Shown: positions 1 through 13,031 of the stretch, one piece after another
Numbering within the stretch: the first letter of the stretch is position 1
How the letters are laid out: each line of letters starts with the position of its first letter
NCBI GenBank assembly: GCA_027919835.1
Contig: JANVFP010000022.1
Location: 496,001-560,000, forward strand
DNA from: Lentinula raphanica
Taxonomy: Eukaryota > Basidiomycota > Agaricomycetes > Agaricales > Omphalotaceae
Direction of reading: 5' to 3'
Length of the DNA: 64,000 nucleotides
Notes under the pieces: generated by a model
Database searches by the model: none
Told to the model about the DNA's origin: nothing
What the model saw: the letters and a program-made list of their open reading frames with translations, nothing else
Position numbers and translations under genes: made by a program

Positions 1-335
1 GGGAACAGAGCACGACTGTAGAACCATGCTGATGTTTCGCTGTGAATGACCGCAGTAACGAGCCAAACTCGCAAGTATGTACATGTACATTCATAGGTTA
101 GAAACAGATAATAGAGAACACAACAATACTTATTATTGTTCAACTTTGTTGCCACTAATTGAAGAGTTTCCCACAGTCTACCCCCACGGGCCACTATTGA
201 TTGTTGAAATCCTTCAACGACCGAACCACTTTCACCTCAACCATATCATCTCAGTACAGCAGACAGACTCTCTGGGACCCGTTCTAGGGTCTTAAACGTC
301 TCCGCACTGTTTTCTTCTTACGTCGAGTCATTCTT
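1..335. other. Left-edge intergenic sequence
   Basis: No convincing gene. The only open frame (77-295, plus) has no recognisable domain. The last part is pyrimidine-rich and is probably the promoter and 5' leader of the F-box/WD40 gene that starts at 336. Confidence 0.5.
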
Positions 336-3225
336 ATGTCTTCCACCGTTCCCCCTCCTTATACAGCTTCCAATTCTCAAACTACCTCTGAATCTGCGCA
401 TGATGTCCCAGTCAGGCCACAGTCCCCTTCGCCCAGTACCTCCGACTTCTCTTTGATAGGATTGGAGGAAGCAGAGACGTTTGACCATGCAGATTCTAGT
501 TTCTGGACCTATAACGCAAGCACACCATACATAGGATTCGGGTCCTTTGGAAGACGAGAAGCTGTTTATTCGACTCCAACGTTCAATCACGTCGCTTCTT
601 CGATACCGTTCCCTTCTTCATCGAGCCAAGTTCCAAATCAACCTAACTCCTCTTCTGGTACATCATTCAAGTCCTTATTCCCTCGTATATGGGATGCACT
701 GGTGTCATCTCCTACCAAGAACATCATATCTACCACACGTTCACCAGTGTCATTGAGGAATTTTGCCTCGCTCAATGTTGTCGACATGCCGTTCGACACT
801 CATCGGCACTCAATGTTCTCCACCTACCACTCGTCGTCTCCTCGTATAAGCCGTTCAATGAAGGTTAACTCCAGGGCAGATGATTCTGCGAGTAACAACT
901 ACCAAGAGACGTTTATATCGAGGAACGCTAGTGATATCTGGACACAGGATAGCAGTTTCGATCGCTCTACCATGCGACATTCCATTTCGTCACAGTATTC
1001 CTATATCAACTATTCTGATCTACCCCCATTGGACGGAGAAGAAGGAGAACTAATTGAAGTGGACGACGAAGCGTGTTTTCTACCAGCGGACCACTTCTAT
1101 TACGGCGGAACTATGTGGCGTGGGGGTATTAAAGGCAGCTTTAGCAGAGCTCGAGTGGTCACCGGCATAGACATCTTGACGTTATTACCCACCGAACTGG
1201 CATTGCGAATTCTTTCATTCCTTGCCTTCACTTCTCCTCATCACCCTACTGTCCTACCCGTCCATTCTTCCCGATCGTCCAATTGGGCATACTCTCATTT
1301 CCAAGAGGCCTCCACCCCGGAACAATGCCTTCAAGATATTCTCGTTTGTGCCTCAGTCTCCACAACATGGCGTCAGCTTGCCCTGGATAATTCTGTGTGG
1401 CGAGTTTTGTTTGAGAGTCGTTGGGGCAATGGCGAGTTCGGAGGTGGTATAACCAAGGATTCTGCCGCAATACGAAAGTACCTCTCAACTTCAAGGAAAA
1501 CCAATGTAGGACGGAATAAAGAACTGCCTGCATTACCTGCAGCGCCTTTCTGTCACAGTTCAGTATCCCAATCTTCGTCACTTTATTTCCAGCTATATCA
1601 AGATCGGCTGGAGCTGGAAAGACGTTGGGTGGGGACCGCCTTTATCAAACGCCTTGAACCTGCGACATACCCACCTCCAAGTTCTGACATCGGTCTCGCT
1701 GTTGCCCCTGTGCGTTCGTCTTCTCTCACACCGTTGTATACCGCAGATCGTTTGGCTCCGTCCGTCTCGCTATCCTCTTCGCGCTCTTCTTCATCTTCCG
1801 CAACCATAACAGGCATTCCAAAATTGCACAATCGTGATCACGACCACTTAGTTTCTGACACGCCTCCAATGTTAGTCGAACATTGGGATAAATGGGAACC
1901 CGAAATCAAGCAACTGAGTGGTCATAGTGATAGGTATGTATCTTTCTCTTATCTCACACTCACACTCACGCTCAATCAACCGGTATCCAGTGTCTACTGT
2001 ATCGAGCTTCCATCATCTACGACATTCGCCGCGGACAAATTCTTCGTCACTGGCTCACGAGACCGAACGATCAAATTTTGGAGTGCCACGACCGCAAAAT
2101 GCATTGGGACATTTGGAACAGGACGAAAATCTCACGAAACCCATGATGTTGGCTTTATGAACTTACAAGAACCAGAGGACGTGTCGGGACATGTAGGAAG
2201 TGTCTTATGCTTAAAGTTCATCTGGATAGAAGACACCCACGAACATGACGACAATGATCTCATATCTCATCAGGATACCGTTGTTAGGAAGGGGGTAATG
2301 TTTTCCGGCTCGAGTGACTGCACGATCTGCGTTTGGGATGTTCGCATGACACAAAATTCAGTTGAAGACGAATACAAGGTAGATGCACATGTCTCTACCG
2401 TTCTTCGTGGTCACGAGGGAGGTGTTCTCGATTTGAGAGTTGATGATAACTGGATTGTGAGCTGGTGAGCTTTCATCTTTCGTCGCAGATTTCACACAAC
2501 TTATTAGTCTTCACATCTAGTTCTAAAGATACGACAATCCGAGTTTGGAATCGGCGAACACTGACGCCGCATCGCATTTTACGAGGACATGAAGGTCCAG
2601 TTAATGCTGTCGGCATGGAAGATGGCCGTGTAGTAAGCGCCAGTGGCGATGGCAAGATGATCTTGTGGGATGCTAGTAGTGGCGAACGATTGCGAACTAT
2701 CGAAGGACATGACCGCGGATTGGCATGCATTGAATATAGTGTGAGTTGCAGGTTTTCATTATCGAATGAGTGATACTGAAGGTTTTTGTAGTCGGGCTTG
2801 ATCATATCCGGTTCGAATGACTGGGAAATCAAGATCTGGTCTGCTTACACCGGGAAATGTTTGCGCACGCTTCAAGGACACGAAGCTCTTGTTCGGGCTT
2901 TGGCGTTTGATCCTGCTAGTGGTATTCTCGTCAGCGCCAGCTATGACAGGAGCGTACGAGTCTGGGATATTAGGGATGTCCTAAACGGCACTGAAACTTC
3001 CGGAGGAAACTTGTTGAGGATATTCAAGAATGTCCACACTAGCCATATCTTTGATGTCAAATTTGACGTCGGGAGGATTGTCAGGTACGGCATTAACCAA
3101 TCCTTGGATAATTACTCTCTCACTTCTGGTTTCGTGACAGCACCTCTCACGACCAGAAGATTGTCATAGCTGATTTTTCTTGTGGTTTGGATAGCGCTCA
3201 TCTCTTTCTTTCGCCAACCCATTAA
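336..3225 (+). CDS. F-box and WD40-repeat protein (probable SCF ubiquitin-ligase adaptor)
   Basis: Five exons: 336-1933, 1991-2464, 2521-2740, 2792-3084 and 3141-3225. They sum to exactly 890 codons (889 aa). The first ~260 residues are Ser/Thr-rich and look disordered. An F-box begins near residue 280 (ILTLLPTELALRILSFL) and is followed by a Ser-rich spacer. Seven WD repeats follow: GHSDSVYCIEL, GHVGSVLCLKF, GHEGGVLDLRV, GHEGPVNAVGM, GHDRGLACIEY, GHEALVRALAF and a last one ending in SHDQKIVIAD. Together they should form one seven-bladed propeller. By family (Cdc4, Met30, Fbw7), such proteins bind Skp1 through the F-box and phosphorylated substrates through the propeller. The substrate cannot be predicted. 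Introns 2 and 3 fall inside WD repeats, and splicing them restores the repeat sequence, which supports the model. The ortholog group was not determined. Confidence 0.9.
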
Positions 3226-3815
3226 ATGACCTTCTATTTTTCTGCATATCTATCTGTCTTGACCATGATCTAGTACTCACTTTTGTTTCATTGTATCATA
3301 GTCATCGGAATCTGTATGTACACTTTCTTTCATATGAGGGCGTGTCTCCATCAGCTTCAGCTGCACGCTTTCGCGTTGTTTCTTTCTGTGTTGTTTGTTT
3401 TCTGTACTGCAAACACTATTTCCCTTTACCATATCATTGATCTACGTTCAGTATGTTGAGCGCTTTCACATAGTACTGTATTCTGGAACGGCACCGATGT
3501 GAAAAGTGCTAGTTCAGCTTCTCATTTTCACTGTCAAACAAATGAGCAAGTTTCTCGCGTCCGTTTCCTCAGTTTCAGGATGAGGTCCGAGTCGTCTACG
3601 CCTGATGAGGCTTGACCTGGGCGACATTCATACACCTTCAGATTTTATGACCATTCACTGGAAACAAGCTGGCAGTGAAAGTTTGAAACTTGGTTGTGCA
3701 AAGCCTAAAGCTTAAGGATGGCCGGGCGCTTAGATAAGATATACCGGAAGATCATCGACTACAGATAATGATATTTTATTTGTACCTTTCCGAGTCATCT
3801 TGTTTTACAACATCC
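3226..3815. other. Intergenic sequence between the F-box/WD40 gene and threonine synthase
   Basis: About 590 bases with no open frame that looks coding. It should hold the 3' UTR of the upstream gene and the promoter of the next. No repeat, tRNA or other RNA gene was recognised. Confidence 0.5.
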
Positions 3816-5651
3816 ATGAAGTACTTCTCGACTCGAGGGGGCTCCCAAGAGCTGTCCTTCGAGGAGGTTGGTACCCTCCCCAAGGATCAAACAATTTAAT
3901 CTTACCCATACTCTCAGACTGTTTTAACTGGCCTGGCACCTAACGGAGGTCTTTACATACCTGCTGTTATCCCCAGGCTGCCTCAAAACTGGCAATCTGA
4001 ATGGAAGGACTATTCTTTTGTCGACCTTTCTGTAGCCGTGCTGTCGCTCTACATCTCACAAGATGAAATCTCCCAATCGGAGTTGCGAAATCTAGTGGTC
4101 AAGTCCTACGCCACCTTTCGCCATCCGGAGGTCACACCGCTCAAAAAGCTTGGAGACAAGAAGTACGTGCTGGAGTTATGGCATGGTCCTACTTGGGCTT
4201 TCAAGGATGTCGCTTTGCAGCTGCTGGGGAATCTATTCGAATTCTTTCTGCAACGTAGGAACAAAGCGAATCCGGGAGCGAATGAGAAATTGACAGTTGT
4301 AGGCGCTACTAGTGGGGATACTGGGAGGTAGCCTTTGAGACTTGTGCAATGATTCTCTCGGATGACACCTTTTTAGTGCTGCGATCTATGGACTACGTAA
4401 CAAAGCCAACATTTCGATCTTTATCCTCCATCCTAAAGGTCGTGTATCCCCCATCCAAGAAGCGCAAATGACGACCGTCACCGATGAAAACGTGAATAAC
4501 CTGGCAGTAAAAGGGACATTCGATGATTGTCAGGTATTCGATATCCTTATTTCCATCTAGTATCTTCGCGCTCACCGATCGTATAGGATATAGTGAAGGC
4601 ATTGTTCGCAGATTCTGAATTCAATGCTAAACATCATCTCGGAGCCGTAAATTCCATCAACTGGGCTCGCATCCTAGCTCAAACAGTCTACTATTTCCTC
4701 GCCTACTTCAGTTTGCGTCGTGCGGTTGGCGCAGATGTTGAAGTCCAGTTCGTCGTTCCCACTGGGAATTTTGGTGACATTCTTGCTGGCTACTATGCCA
4801 AACAAATGGGTCTTCCAATGGTCGGGAAACTTGGTGTTGCAACGAACGAGAACGACATTCTGGCCCGATTCTGGAAGACCGGTCGCTATGAAAAGGGAGA
4901 CTCGTCTTCTCAAGAAGATGACACTCCTCTCATGCAACCTGCCGCCGGATCATCTGACGGCAAGCAAGCCACACAGGATGCCAGTGGGGTTAAGGAAACT
5001 TTGAGTCCAGCGATGGATATCTTGGTTTCCAGTAACTTCGAGCGCTTACTCTGGTATCTGGCGTATGAAAACTTGCCCGAAGCTCGTAGTGATCGTCGAG
5101 CTGAAGCGGGAAAGATTGTAGACGGATGGATGAGTCAAATGAAGAGTAATGGAAAGGTCGAGGTTCCGACTTCTGTATTGGAAATCGCACGGCGTGATTT
5201 TTGTGCAGAACGAGTCGGTGACGATGAGGTTAGTCCTTTTTCCTATTCTATTGACACTTATAGAGTATTGTGTTCTCTCTAGATTTTGACCACAATTCGA
5301 TCTCACTTCCTTGGAACTCCGTCCTATATCGTAGATCCACACACTGCGGTTGCTTTATGTGCCGCTGAGCGCATGGCACAACACAAGTTTGTTCTCTACA
5401 TTCTCGGCATTGATACATCGATTGATCATGATTGTTTACTTACTCACAGCTCTCCATCTGTCGTACAAGTGATACTGTCTACAGCACATCCCGCAAAGTT
5501 CTCTGAAGCTGTCTCCACAGCTCTCAAAGATGTTCCCAACTTCGATTTCGAGAGCCAAGTCATGCCAAAAGAATTCAACGGGCTGCTACAAAAGGAGAGG
5601 CGTGTGATTGATGTCGAGAGAGCTGAGGTTGAGCTCGTAAAAGTATCATAG
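3816..5651 (+). CDS. THR4: Threonine synthase
   Basis: Catalyses the last step of threonine synthesis, O-phosphohomoserine to threonine, with PLP. Six exons: 3816-3866, 3918-4327, 4377-4533, 4587-5228, 5283-5386 and 5450-5651. They sum to 522 codons (521 aa), close to the roughly 514 aa of the yeast enzyme. The N-terminus MKYFSTRGG followed by LTGLAPNGGLYIP is typical of the long fungal/bacterial type. The PLP lysine lies in WAFKDVALQLLGN. VGATSGDTGSAA and VVPTGNFGDILAGYYA are the conserved substrate and phosphate-binding loops. A hydrophilic stretch after GRYEKGD (around 4890-4990) is probably a variable surface insert. The first exon is only 51 nt, and its start is the sole ATG that gives this conserved N-terminus. 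Confidence 0.96.
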
Positions 5652-5892
5652 AAGCAAGAGTATGATAATTCGTCTTGGATAGAACATAAAAATTAGTACA
5701 AACTACCGACCTTGACGAGAAGGGGATTCTCGACGGGGCGCGCCCTTTAGGCTTTCAGTTTATCCATTCAATTATGTGTGCATTAGGGTCACGTTGATGC
5801 ATTGACTTCGATTACTGTAACTTATTTCAAAATTCAACGACGTTCCACTTTTGATCCTAACTTCTCCTTCGTGCTTGAAGCATCAGCTGGAC

Positions 5893-7351
5893 ATGTCTGT
5901 TGATAAAGCAGGTATGGTCAATGCGAGCTACCCTCAAAGATCGCGGTTTTATGTTATCAATATCTAGACTTCAGCTTGTACGGAGGTGCAGAAACTCTCT
6001 GGGAAGGCAAACGTTCGCCACGTCGAACAACTGTCCTCACACCGACTGCGCAAGATGACGGGAAATCACACCCAGGACCTCCACAGGATCCCACTGACTT
6101 TCTGTGGTTGATGACAGAGGAACCTCATCGTTCGCGAAGGATGGCAATTATGAAGGCACATCCTGAGGTGCATGTCTTATGTATACGATCGTGCTCTGAA
6201 TCTTCTTGACTCACGTTCATCCATCTTACCCATGCATAGGTCACTAAACTAATGGGTCACGAACCGTTAACGAAATACATTGTTCTCGGTGTAGTGTCCT
6301 TGCAGCTCATTACGGCCATAGTCCTTCGTCACACCAAGGTCCTTTCGCCTAGCTTCCTCTTTTGTGCCTATGCCATAGGTGGAACTGCGAACCACAACCT
6401 ATTCCTTGCTATTCATGAGATTACTCATAACCTCGCGTTTCCTGGTGTCTGGCCTAACAAAGCGCTGGCTGTTTTCGCGAATCTACCGATAGGTATTCCT
6501 TATTGCGCCATGTTCAAGGTACGCTTTATCTAGTTACACGGGGATGTTCTGATGCTTATATATTCAGAGATATCATATAGAACACCATAAGTACATGGGT
6601 CAAGATGGTGTTGATACTGATTTGCCTACTCGGTTGGAGTTGCTGATGTTGAATAATGTGCTTGGCAAGGTTTTCTTCGCGTTCGTTGCCCTTTTGACTA
6701 GGTCGTACGTCGCGTCCTCATTCGTTCTTTAGGACCTTCCAGATTCTATTCTATGCGCTTCGTCCTGGATTCGTTCGTTCTCAAAGAATAACGATGTGGC
6801 ATGTCTGGAACTTCATCGTTCAGTTTGTTTTCGACTATCTACTGGTCAGAACGTTCGGTGTGAAGCCAATGGTGTATTTGCTTCTCAGCAGTTTCTTTGC
6901 TGGAAGTCTTCATCCATGCGCTGGACATTTCATCGCAGAGCACTATCTCTGGGATGGCATGGAGCAAGAAACGTTCAGCTATTATGGTCCATTGAACCTA
7001 CTAGCGTATAATGTACGTTTTCATGCTTGTCTTCTCGTAATTGATATGCGGGTTTTTTTGACGATATTTGGATGTGCTGGATGCCATCATTCATAGGTTG
7101 GTTATCACAACGAACACCATGATTTTCCTTCTGTTGCGTGGACGAGATTACCCGCGCTACGTGCATTGGCTCCCGAATTTTATGACATTCTTCCTTCCCA
7201 TCCATCATGGCCGATGGTGATTGTCAACTTCATCCGGGACAAAGAAGTGGGGATCTTTGCAAGAGCTAAAAGGTTGGCAAAAGAGTCAAGACCGGTGAAG
7301 CCGACAGTGGTCGAACATGAGTTGGAGGTTGATTCAGACAAGAGCGAGTGA
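5893..7351 (+). CDS. DES1: Sphingolipid delta-4 desaturase
   Basis: Introduces the 4,5-trans double bond into dihydroceramide in the ER membrane. Six exons: 5893-5911, 5968-6167, 6240-6518, 6568-6680, 6733-7012 and 7097-7351, totalling 382 codons (381 aa). The N-terminal lipid-desaturase segment ends in TEEPHRSRRMAIMKAHPEV, as in animal and fungal DES1. Three histidine boxes that bind the di-iron centre are present: HEITHN, YHIEHHKYMG and GYHNEHHDFP. Hydrophobic membrane segments lie between them (for example IVLGVVSLQLITAIVL). The SGHFIAEHY-like motif is present as AGHFIAEHY. The first exon is only 19 nt. In fungi this activity feeds the glucosylceramide branch of sphingolipid synthesis. All key residues look intact. 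Confidence 0.95.
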
Positions 7352-8279
7352 GCACGCGGAGGATATGAAGCTATCGTACTATCGTGTATGTGGATGATTG
7401 CTAGATGCTTATGGGAAGAAGCAAAGTTGTCGAGGACCTGTTTTATCAGATTTTAAAGAAGCTTCGAACTAGGCAGGTCAAATCCGGTATCGTGGGCTGA
7501 CAGATACATCCACATCTCACGTCAACATCAGTGTCATTGTGATACTCATGTATCAAGTACTAGAGCTGCAGATGAAGACTGATCATGATACTCAAACGGC
7601 TCGTGAAAAGTTTCCGGTTGTGGAACGCGTTCAATTCCTTGGATACGAAAGCTCCATGGGCAAAAATGTGGCATATGCATGTGCCCATGGAACACGGGTG
7701 GCATCTATTCAATGGAATCAAACTCGTATCTGTGCTGTGCATGGAAGAACGGGTTTGGGAAGATAAAACTCTCAAGTTGAAGAGGCAGTTCACAAGTGGC
7801 GCGCATGGTACACTATGGTACACTCTGATCATGAAACGTGCGATTTTGAGGGAAATGCGCTGATAACCTGGAATATCTGGAATCTTTTCTTAGCAGCATG
7901 TACGAGAATGACAGTTGTGGTGGCGAGCGCGTCGCTGTGATATGTTTTCCCATTCGCGGAGAGTTTGATTAAAATGTTCGGGAAGACCACGTTTGGCGTT
8001 GATGAGGCTGTTGTTTGCGGCTGTTTTGAAAGAATGCCGGCTAATTCTCCGGATCAATCGGCGATGTAAGATATCAACAATCGGACTGACGTAATCAAGG
8101 TAAATGCAGGCATCGTTCTCGGCTCGAATTCCTCTTCTAAATTTCGCATCTCTACTTGTTTACCCTTCGTCTAATAATTTGTTTTTCTCCTGTTCATACG
8201 CTCTTTTTGCTTCTCTCTTCCCTATCTATTGATCTCTATCTCTTCCCAAAGGGTCTTTCTGTATATCTCGCTCTCGATT
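7352..8279. other. Gene-poor spacer upstream of the Ser-rich coiled-coil gene
   Basis: About 930 bases. Two overlapping plus-strand open frames (7539-7766 and 7585-7863) have no recognisable domain and no supporting splice structure, so they are not called. The CT-rich run at about 8180-8280 looks like a typical fungal pyrimidine-rich promoter just before the next ATG. Confidence 0.45.
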
Positions 8280-11200
8280 ATGCCTAATTTCTCCAACCTC
8301 ATCTCTTACGGTAAAGCGCTGCGGAAGCCAAAAGGATTCAATGCTCTTCGTCACTTCGATTCTCCCAGCTCTCCTCATCACCCCTACGCATCTCCAGAAA
8401 TAGTCCATATCACACCTACCCAGAGCTACGACGAGGAGGACGCGGCACAGCTACCCTTCCAGTCTCCATCAAGCTCACAGTTAACTCCCATTCGCCCATC
8501 GACTCCACCGCAAAAGCTCGATGTGAAGCTTCTCTCTTCGGATTCGATGTCGGATTGGATACCTTCTCATCTACTGGACGAAGGGATATACAGTGGTAAT
8601 ATACCTCACCAATCACCTGGTGCTGGCAGCAGCAAGCTTCCAGAAGAACGCATGCAGGATGGCATCAGGAGAGACGACGAAGAGCCGCTGGATGATGATG
8701 ACGCGAGTGTGTACGAAGACGACGACGGTTATTCTTCATTGTCGTCCGATAACAGCAATATTGTTGCGAACTTGGAAGCAATGAATGTCAGTTCCCGCGC
8801 AAGGTGTTTCCTGATGATCCTTATGCTGAGACCTATCGTTTTAGGCTTCAACTTTTGTCAAGACTACTGATAGACCCTCTAATGGAGCGGTAAGTGTCGG
8901 AAGCTCATATCATTGTACTACTTTCAAACAAAGTCGACCTAGATACCCTCCTTCAAAAGGACCGCACCTTCTCCGATCAAAATCCCTAATCCGTCTATGC
9001 ATAACCCAAAAGTACAAATTATCAGATCATCTGGCGGTTCAAAAGGAACCTGGCATTCAACATCGCGTCCGGAATCAATACATACTGGAGATGAGTATTC
9101 CGCGAGCGCTGTTTCAGGCACTACACTGGCTCGGGCCTTGATTGGGAACACATTTGTGCTCTCAAGCGACGAGCGTGATGAGCGTGCCGCGCGGTATAGA
9201 AGTTGGGGTTCGGTGCTGACGCGTACTGATTCCGCCACCCTTCCTCGTGATGAAAACCCATTCCTTTCCCCTCCGATGTCGCACGGCACTCCCGACACTG
9301 ATCATTCCTTGGTCCCATTACCTGCAAATGCCGATACTGTTTATATCCCCCCTAAAAACCCTCGGCGACTGAGTGATGCAAGACGAAAGCGTCAAAGCAT
9401 CGGCAATAATTCAGAGGCGGCACGTTCTAACAGCAACATCGGCGCACCTCCTACCTCTGATGTCCAACCATCCCAAACAACGTCACATGTATCAACTGGT
9501 GGAAGCTCTCCACTGCATTATTATAGCACACTAAACTTAGTGAATCATGAGAACATGGCCCCTACTTCAGCCTCAGATTCCTTGAGTGCACCTTCTCCCT
9601 CCCTATTGTCTCCGAATCCCGAACGACCAGTATCTCATGTTTCGTCGGAAGGCGGTTCGTCTAATCGGCCAACATCGTCGACGTCTTCAGGAAGAGATTA
9701 CGATACTATGCTGGATGATTACTATTCAAATGCGGATTCCATATCACCCGCTAGTCCGGAGACAATACCTTTGGGAGGACACATCCCAATTACGATTGAC
9801 AATCCGCATTTCCGACCTCCGTTCTCACCCATCACTGAAGAATCAAGTTCTCAGTTATCCCCACCCACCCCTTACAGACGTGAGTCAAAGCGTTTGACTG
9901 GGAATGCCGGATCACCTAATGGTGAGACTTACGATTCTACATGAGATACCATACATACTCATTCTCTAGGTCCTCGAGCGACAAGGGGAGCACAGCGTTT
10001 ACTTCCAATTGGTGAAACTGCTCAAGTAAGTTGGTTGCTTCTAGTACAAGTATTTCAATAATGAGGGATTCGCACTTTTGACAGAATGAACCCACGTCTC
10101 CAGAACCTGCTTCTGCTTCATCTTCAATATTTGCTCCGCCTGTGTTCAGCTTCTTCAATCGTCAGCGTTCAGGCAGTGCTCCTAATCCAATCAAAATCGT
10201 GCGCGACTCCCAGGATCTCACTACCTACAATATTATCAGCACACGGCCGATATCGACGTCGAGCTCTCCGACGAGTAGTAACGATCTCAGTCATCAAGAG
10301 TACATCAAGCAGACCTTTCCGGAAACTCCAAATGCGTTCAGTCCGCTGTGGTCGACAGGTCCACTAGGTTCGCCTGGATCAAGTGAACGACGATCCGAGG
10401 ATCAAATTCTCATTGCTATACCTCCCACACCGTTGACAGCTGCTAATGCGACCGCTGCCAATGAGCCCATGCCCGCCCTTGCGCACCATATGCTTGCTCG
10501 TGCAGCTTCCTCTGTTAGAGGCGCTAGACATACACGACAGCTGAGTGGTAATCGGCTGAGGACAGTGGCTTCACATCCTTATGCCAGCAATGCTGCAGCT
10601 AGACCAATTGCTCCCATAGCTGCAGAGGCAGAGCCCGAAGACAAGGACGAGGAAGAAGTAACGAAGCGTAAAGCTGCGTATCCATCTTGGGTTACTCAGA
10701 AAGTTCCAAACTCTGATGATGAACCGTCACCGTCCATGAAGAGTGACACCATCAGCCCTACTGAAAGCACGAACTCTGAAGCCCCTTTGCGGGAGAATTC
10801 ACTGGGCGAAATCTCAGTGAGGAATGACGAGCTTCCCGTAAACAATTCCTCTCAACTGTCGCTTACTGTCCGAGGCCTGCCTGCATTACCGCCCTCACCG
10901 TCAACCTATGGAACCCCCGCAGGGCAACCCCCTGGTCTACATCAATTACCCTCTACGACATCTCTAGCGGTTCCTGCCCAACTTGATGCTGCATCTTCCC
11001 AAGAATCTGTCATCTCTCAATCAACAGTATCAGTATCAGTCGCACCATCTTCCCCTCGTCCGTTCCCTTCTGTGCCTCAGCATCTGAACTATCCGCCAGG
11101 TTCAGCAGGTTCGTCGGCAGAGGCCGAGCTCGAAAACACTTCGTCAATTCCTTCACTAGGTTCCCCACCGCCATATTATACGCTGGTCTTTGATCAAAGT

Positions 11201-12730
11201 AATGGTCCTGACTCCTCCACTCCAACATCAGGAGGGGGAACTCCTAACACTCCTCCCAGTAGCCGTGCAGATTCTTCGCGACAATCGTTGTCTAGTATTA
11301 GCGCGCGACGTGGACGTAGCCGGCCACCTTTACCCATGGGTCCTCGTCGTCCCAGTCACACGGCACTGAATACGCTAGGGCGACAACGCAATGGATCTGT
11401 CTCTTCAATGAATAGCAATGCCTCCAAGTTGTTGCTCGCGACCTCCTCCGCTCCGCATTCCCCTCGCTTTCAATCGCCTGCTCCTAAATACCGAGGATAC
11501 ACTATGGATGCCGCGAAATGGACTTTCACTTCGGCTCAGCTTCAGGCTATCGTATCCCGAGCAATCAAGCAATCTGCGGAAGCATCCGCTATCCGCTTGT
11601 TACGACTGGAGACCGTTGATCATGACATTCCAAATGAACTACATAAATTGGAATTACAGCGGACAGATGTTATGACGCGGTACAAGTCAGTATGTCGTAG
11701 GCGGACGGATATTCTGGCCACGTTGACATCGTACTATGATGGGACATTGCCCGAAGATAGCACTGCGTCGTTGCGTGCCATCAACGAACTTCGGGATATC
11801 ACAAATGCGCTTGATCGTTTGGCAGAGGATCTGCATAGTTTGGACGAACAAATCGCGCAGCTCTCGTCTTTGAGAGATGTCCACGATGCAAGCGCTCTCG
11901 CTATGGCAATCAGGAAATTGAATGCGAGTTTCCTCAAACAACTCGCTATATCCGATGCTCTCCGCTCGCAAGTGGTAGCGCTTGAAGCAGAAAGGGATGA
12001 TGCCTGGAAACAAGCAGAGATGATGGCTCATGAGTTTGATCATATGAGCGAGAAACCTGATAACAGTGACGTTTCTTTAGCCAACCGTTCAGGTCGGGTA
12101 ACAGCCATGAGGAAATCAAGTATCCGTGCGTCAAAGGCGGGCTTACGCTCTACTCGGTCTTCTATCAGTAGCACACACAGACTTAGCTCTGCATCATTCT
12201 CCGGAGGAATCAAATCTGCTTTCTCTCTTGAAGATATACCACCGGTCCCTCCGATTCCTCGACGCCCTCACAGACCTGTTGATATCTCTACCGATCTACC
12301 ATCGACCAAATCATTTATGGTAAGCCCGTATATCCCTTGTAATGCCAATGTTGCTGACGTCTTGTAGGCGCGTTCCTCAGAAGGGCTTACACCAAACACA
12401 GAAACCAGGGCAATATACGAAGAACTTTGTGATATGCTTGGTATACCTTTGAGTGAATTCAGGCTGCGTCGATCGCAATCCGTTATTGAACGAGCTCGAG
12501 CGGAAAACAAACTACAAGAAGTTCAGCCTTCGTCGAGGACCGAATCTCGTTCCAGTACCAGTGGCAGTCGGCCCTTGTCAATGCCAGACCGCTCCAGTCT
12601 AACGGAGGCTTACCAAAACATGTCGGCCGATGTATGTTTTTTTTCGTCTGTGTCCAAACCAAAAGCTGACTGCTCGGTTTAGGGAGATGCGATGCTGGCA
12701 ACGCTTGGTTTACTTTCACGTTCAGATTGA
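8280..12730 (+). CDS. Large Ser-rich protein with a conserved coiled-coil region, function unknown
   Basis: Seven exons: 8280-8786, 8845-8889, 8943-9921, 9970-10025, 10085-12319, 12368-12631 and 12683-12730. They sum to 1,378 codons (1,377 aa). The N-terminus has a short basic start (MPNFSNLISYGKALRKPKGF) and an acidic run (DDDDASVYEDDDG). Most of the chain is Ser/Pro/Thr-rich and low in complexity. The conserved-looking part is near residue 1000: YTMDAAKWTFTSAQLQAIVS, followed by about 150 residues of predicted coiled coil with heptads of Leu and charged residues (KLELQRTDVMTRYKSVCRRR, LAEDLHSLDEQIAQLSSL). The architecture resembles the fungal 'up-regulated during septation' (Uds1-type) proteins, but that is a resemblance from memory, not a demonstrated match. 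Exon 2 is only 45 nt. The C-terminus ends shortly after LATLGLLSRSD. Confidence 0.8.
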
Positions 12731-13031
12731 ATCGATCATTAACTATTCTTCATACTCACTTATCTCTGTTCATCATGTATTGCATTTCAGAACTTTCTTC
12801 GTCCATCCGAGCAAGACCTCCCATTCTATCATTATTAAATTACGAGTTATACATAGTACATGACTGGAGTACAATTCATGCATATACCGATATTGGTGCA
12901 ATGTACAGTAAAACGAAAGCAAGCAGAAAAGCGATTGGACCAGGTCGGAAAACTACAGAAAATAGTAGATCAGGCGCATGAATTAAGCACATTGCATTAG
13001 AAAGAGCGTCGATTCGGGGTATCTGCATTCA
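12731..13031. other. Tail-to-tail spacer
   Basis: About 300 AT-rich bases between the stop of the Ser-rich protein gene and the stop of the minus-strand SCC3 gene. It probably holds both 3' UTRs. Nothing else is seen. Confidence 0.6.

Noticed and set aside
7585..7863. 92-codon open frame downstream of the desaturase
   Set aside because: Overlaps another frame of equal length, has no recognisable domain and no linked exons.
8787..8844. A tempting alternative frame (FPDDPYAETYRFRLQLLSRL) in the Ser-rich gene
   Set aside because: Lies mostly within a good GTCAGT..TTAG intron. Removing that intron gives exact frame continuity through all seven exons.
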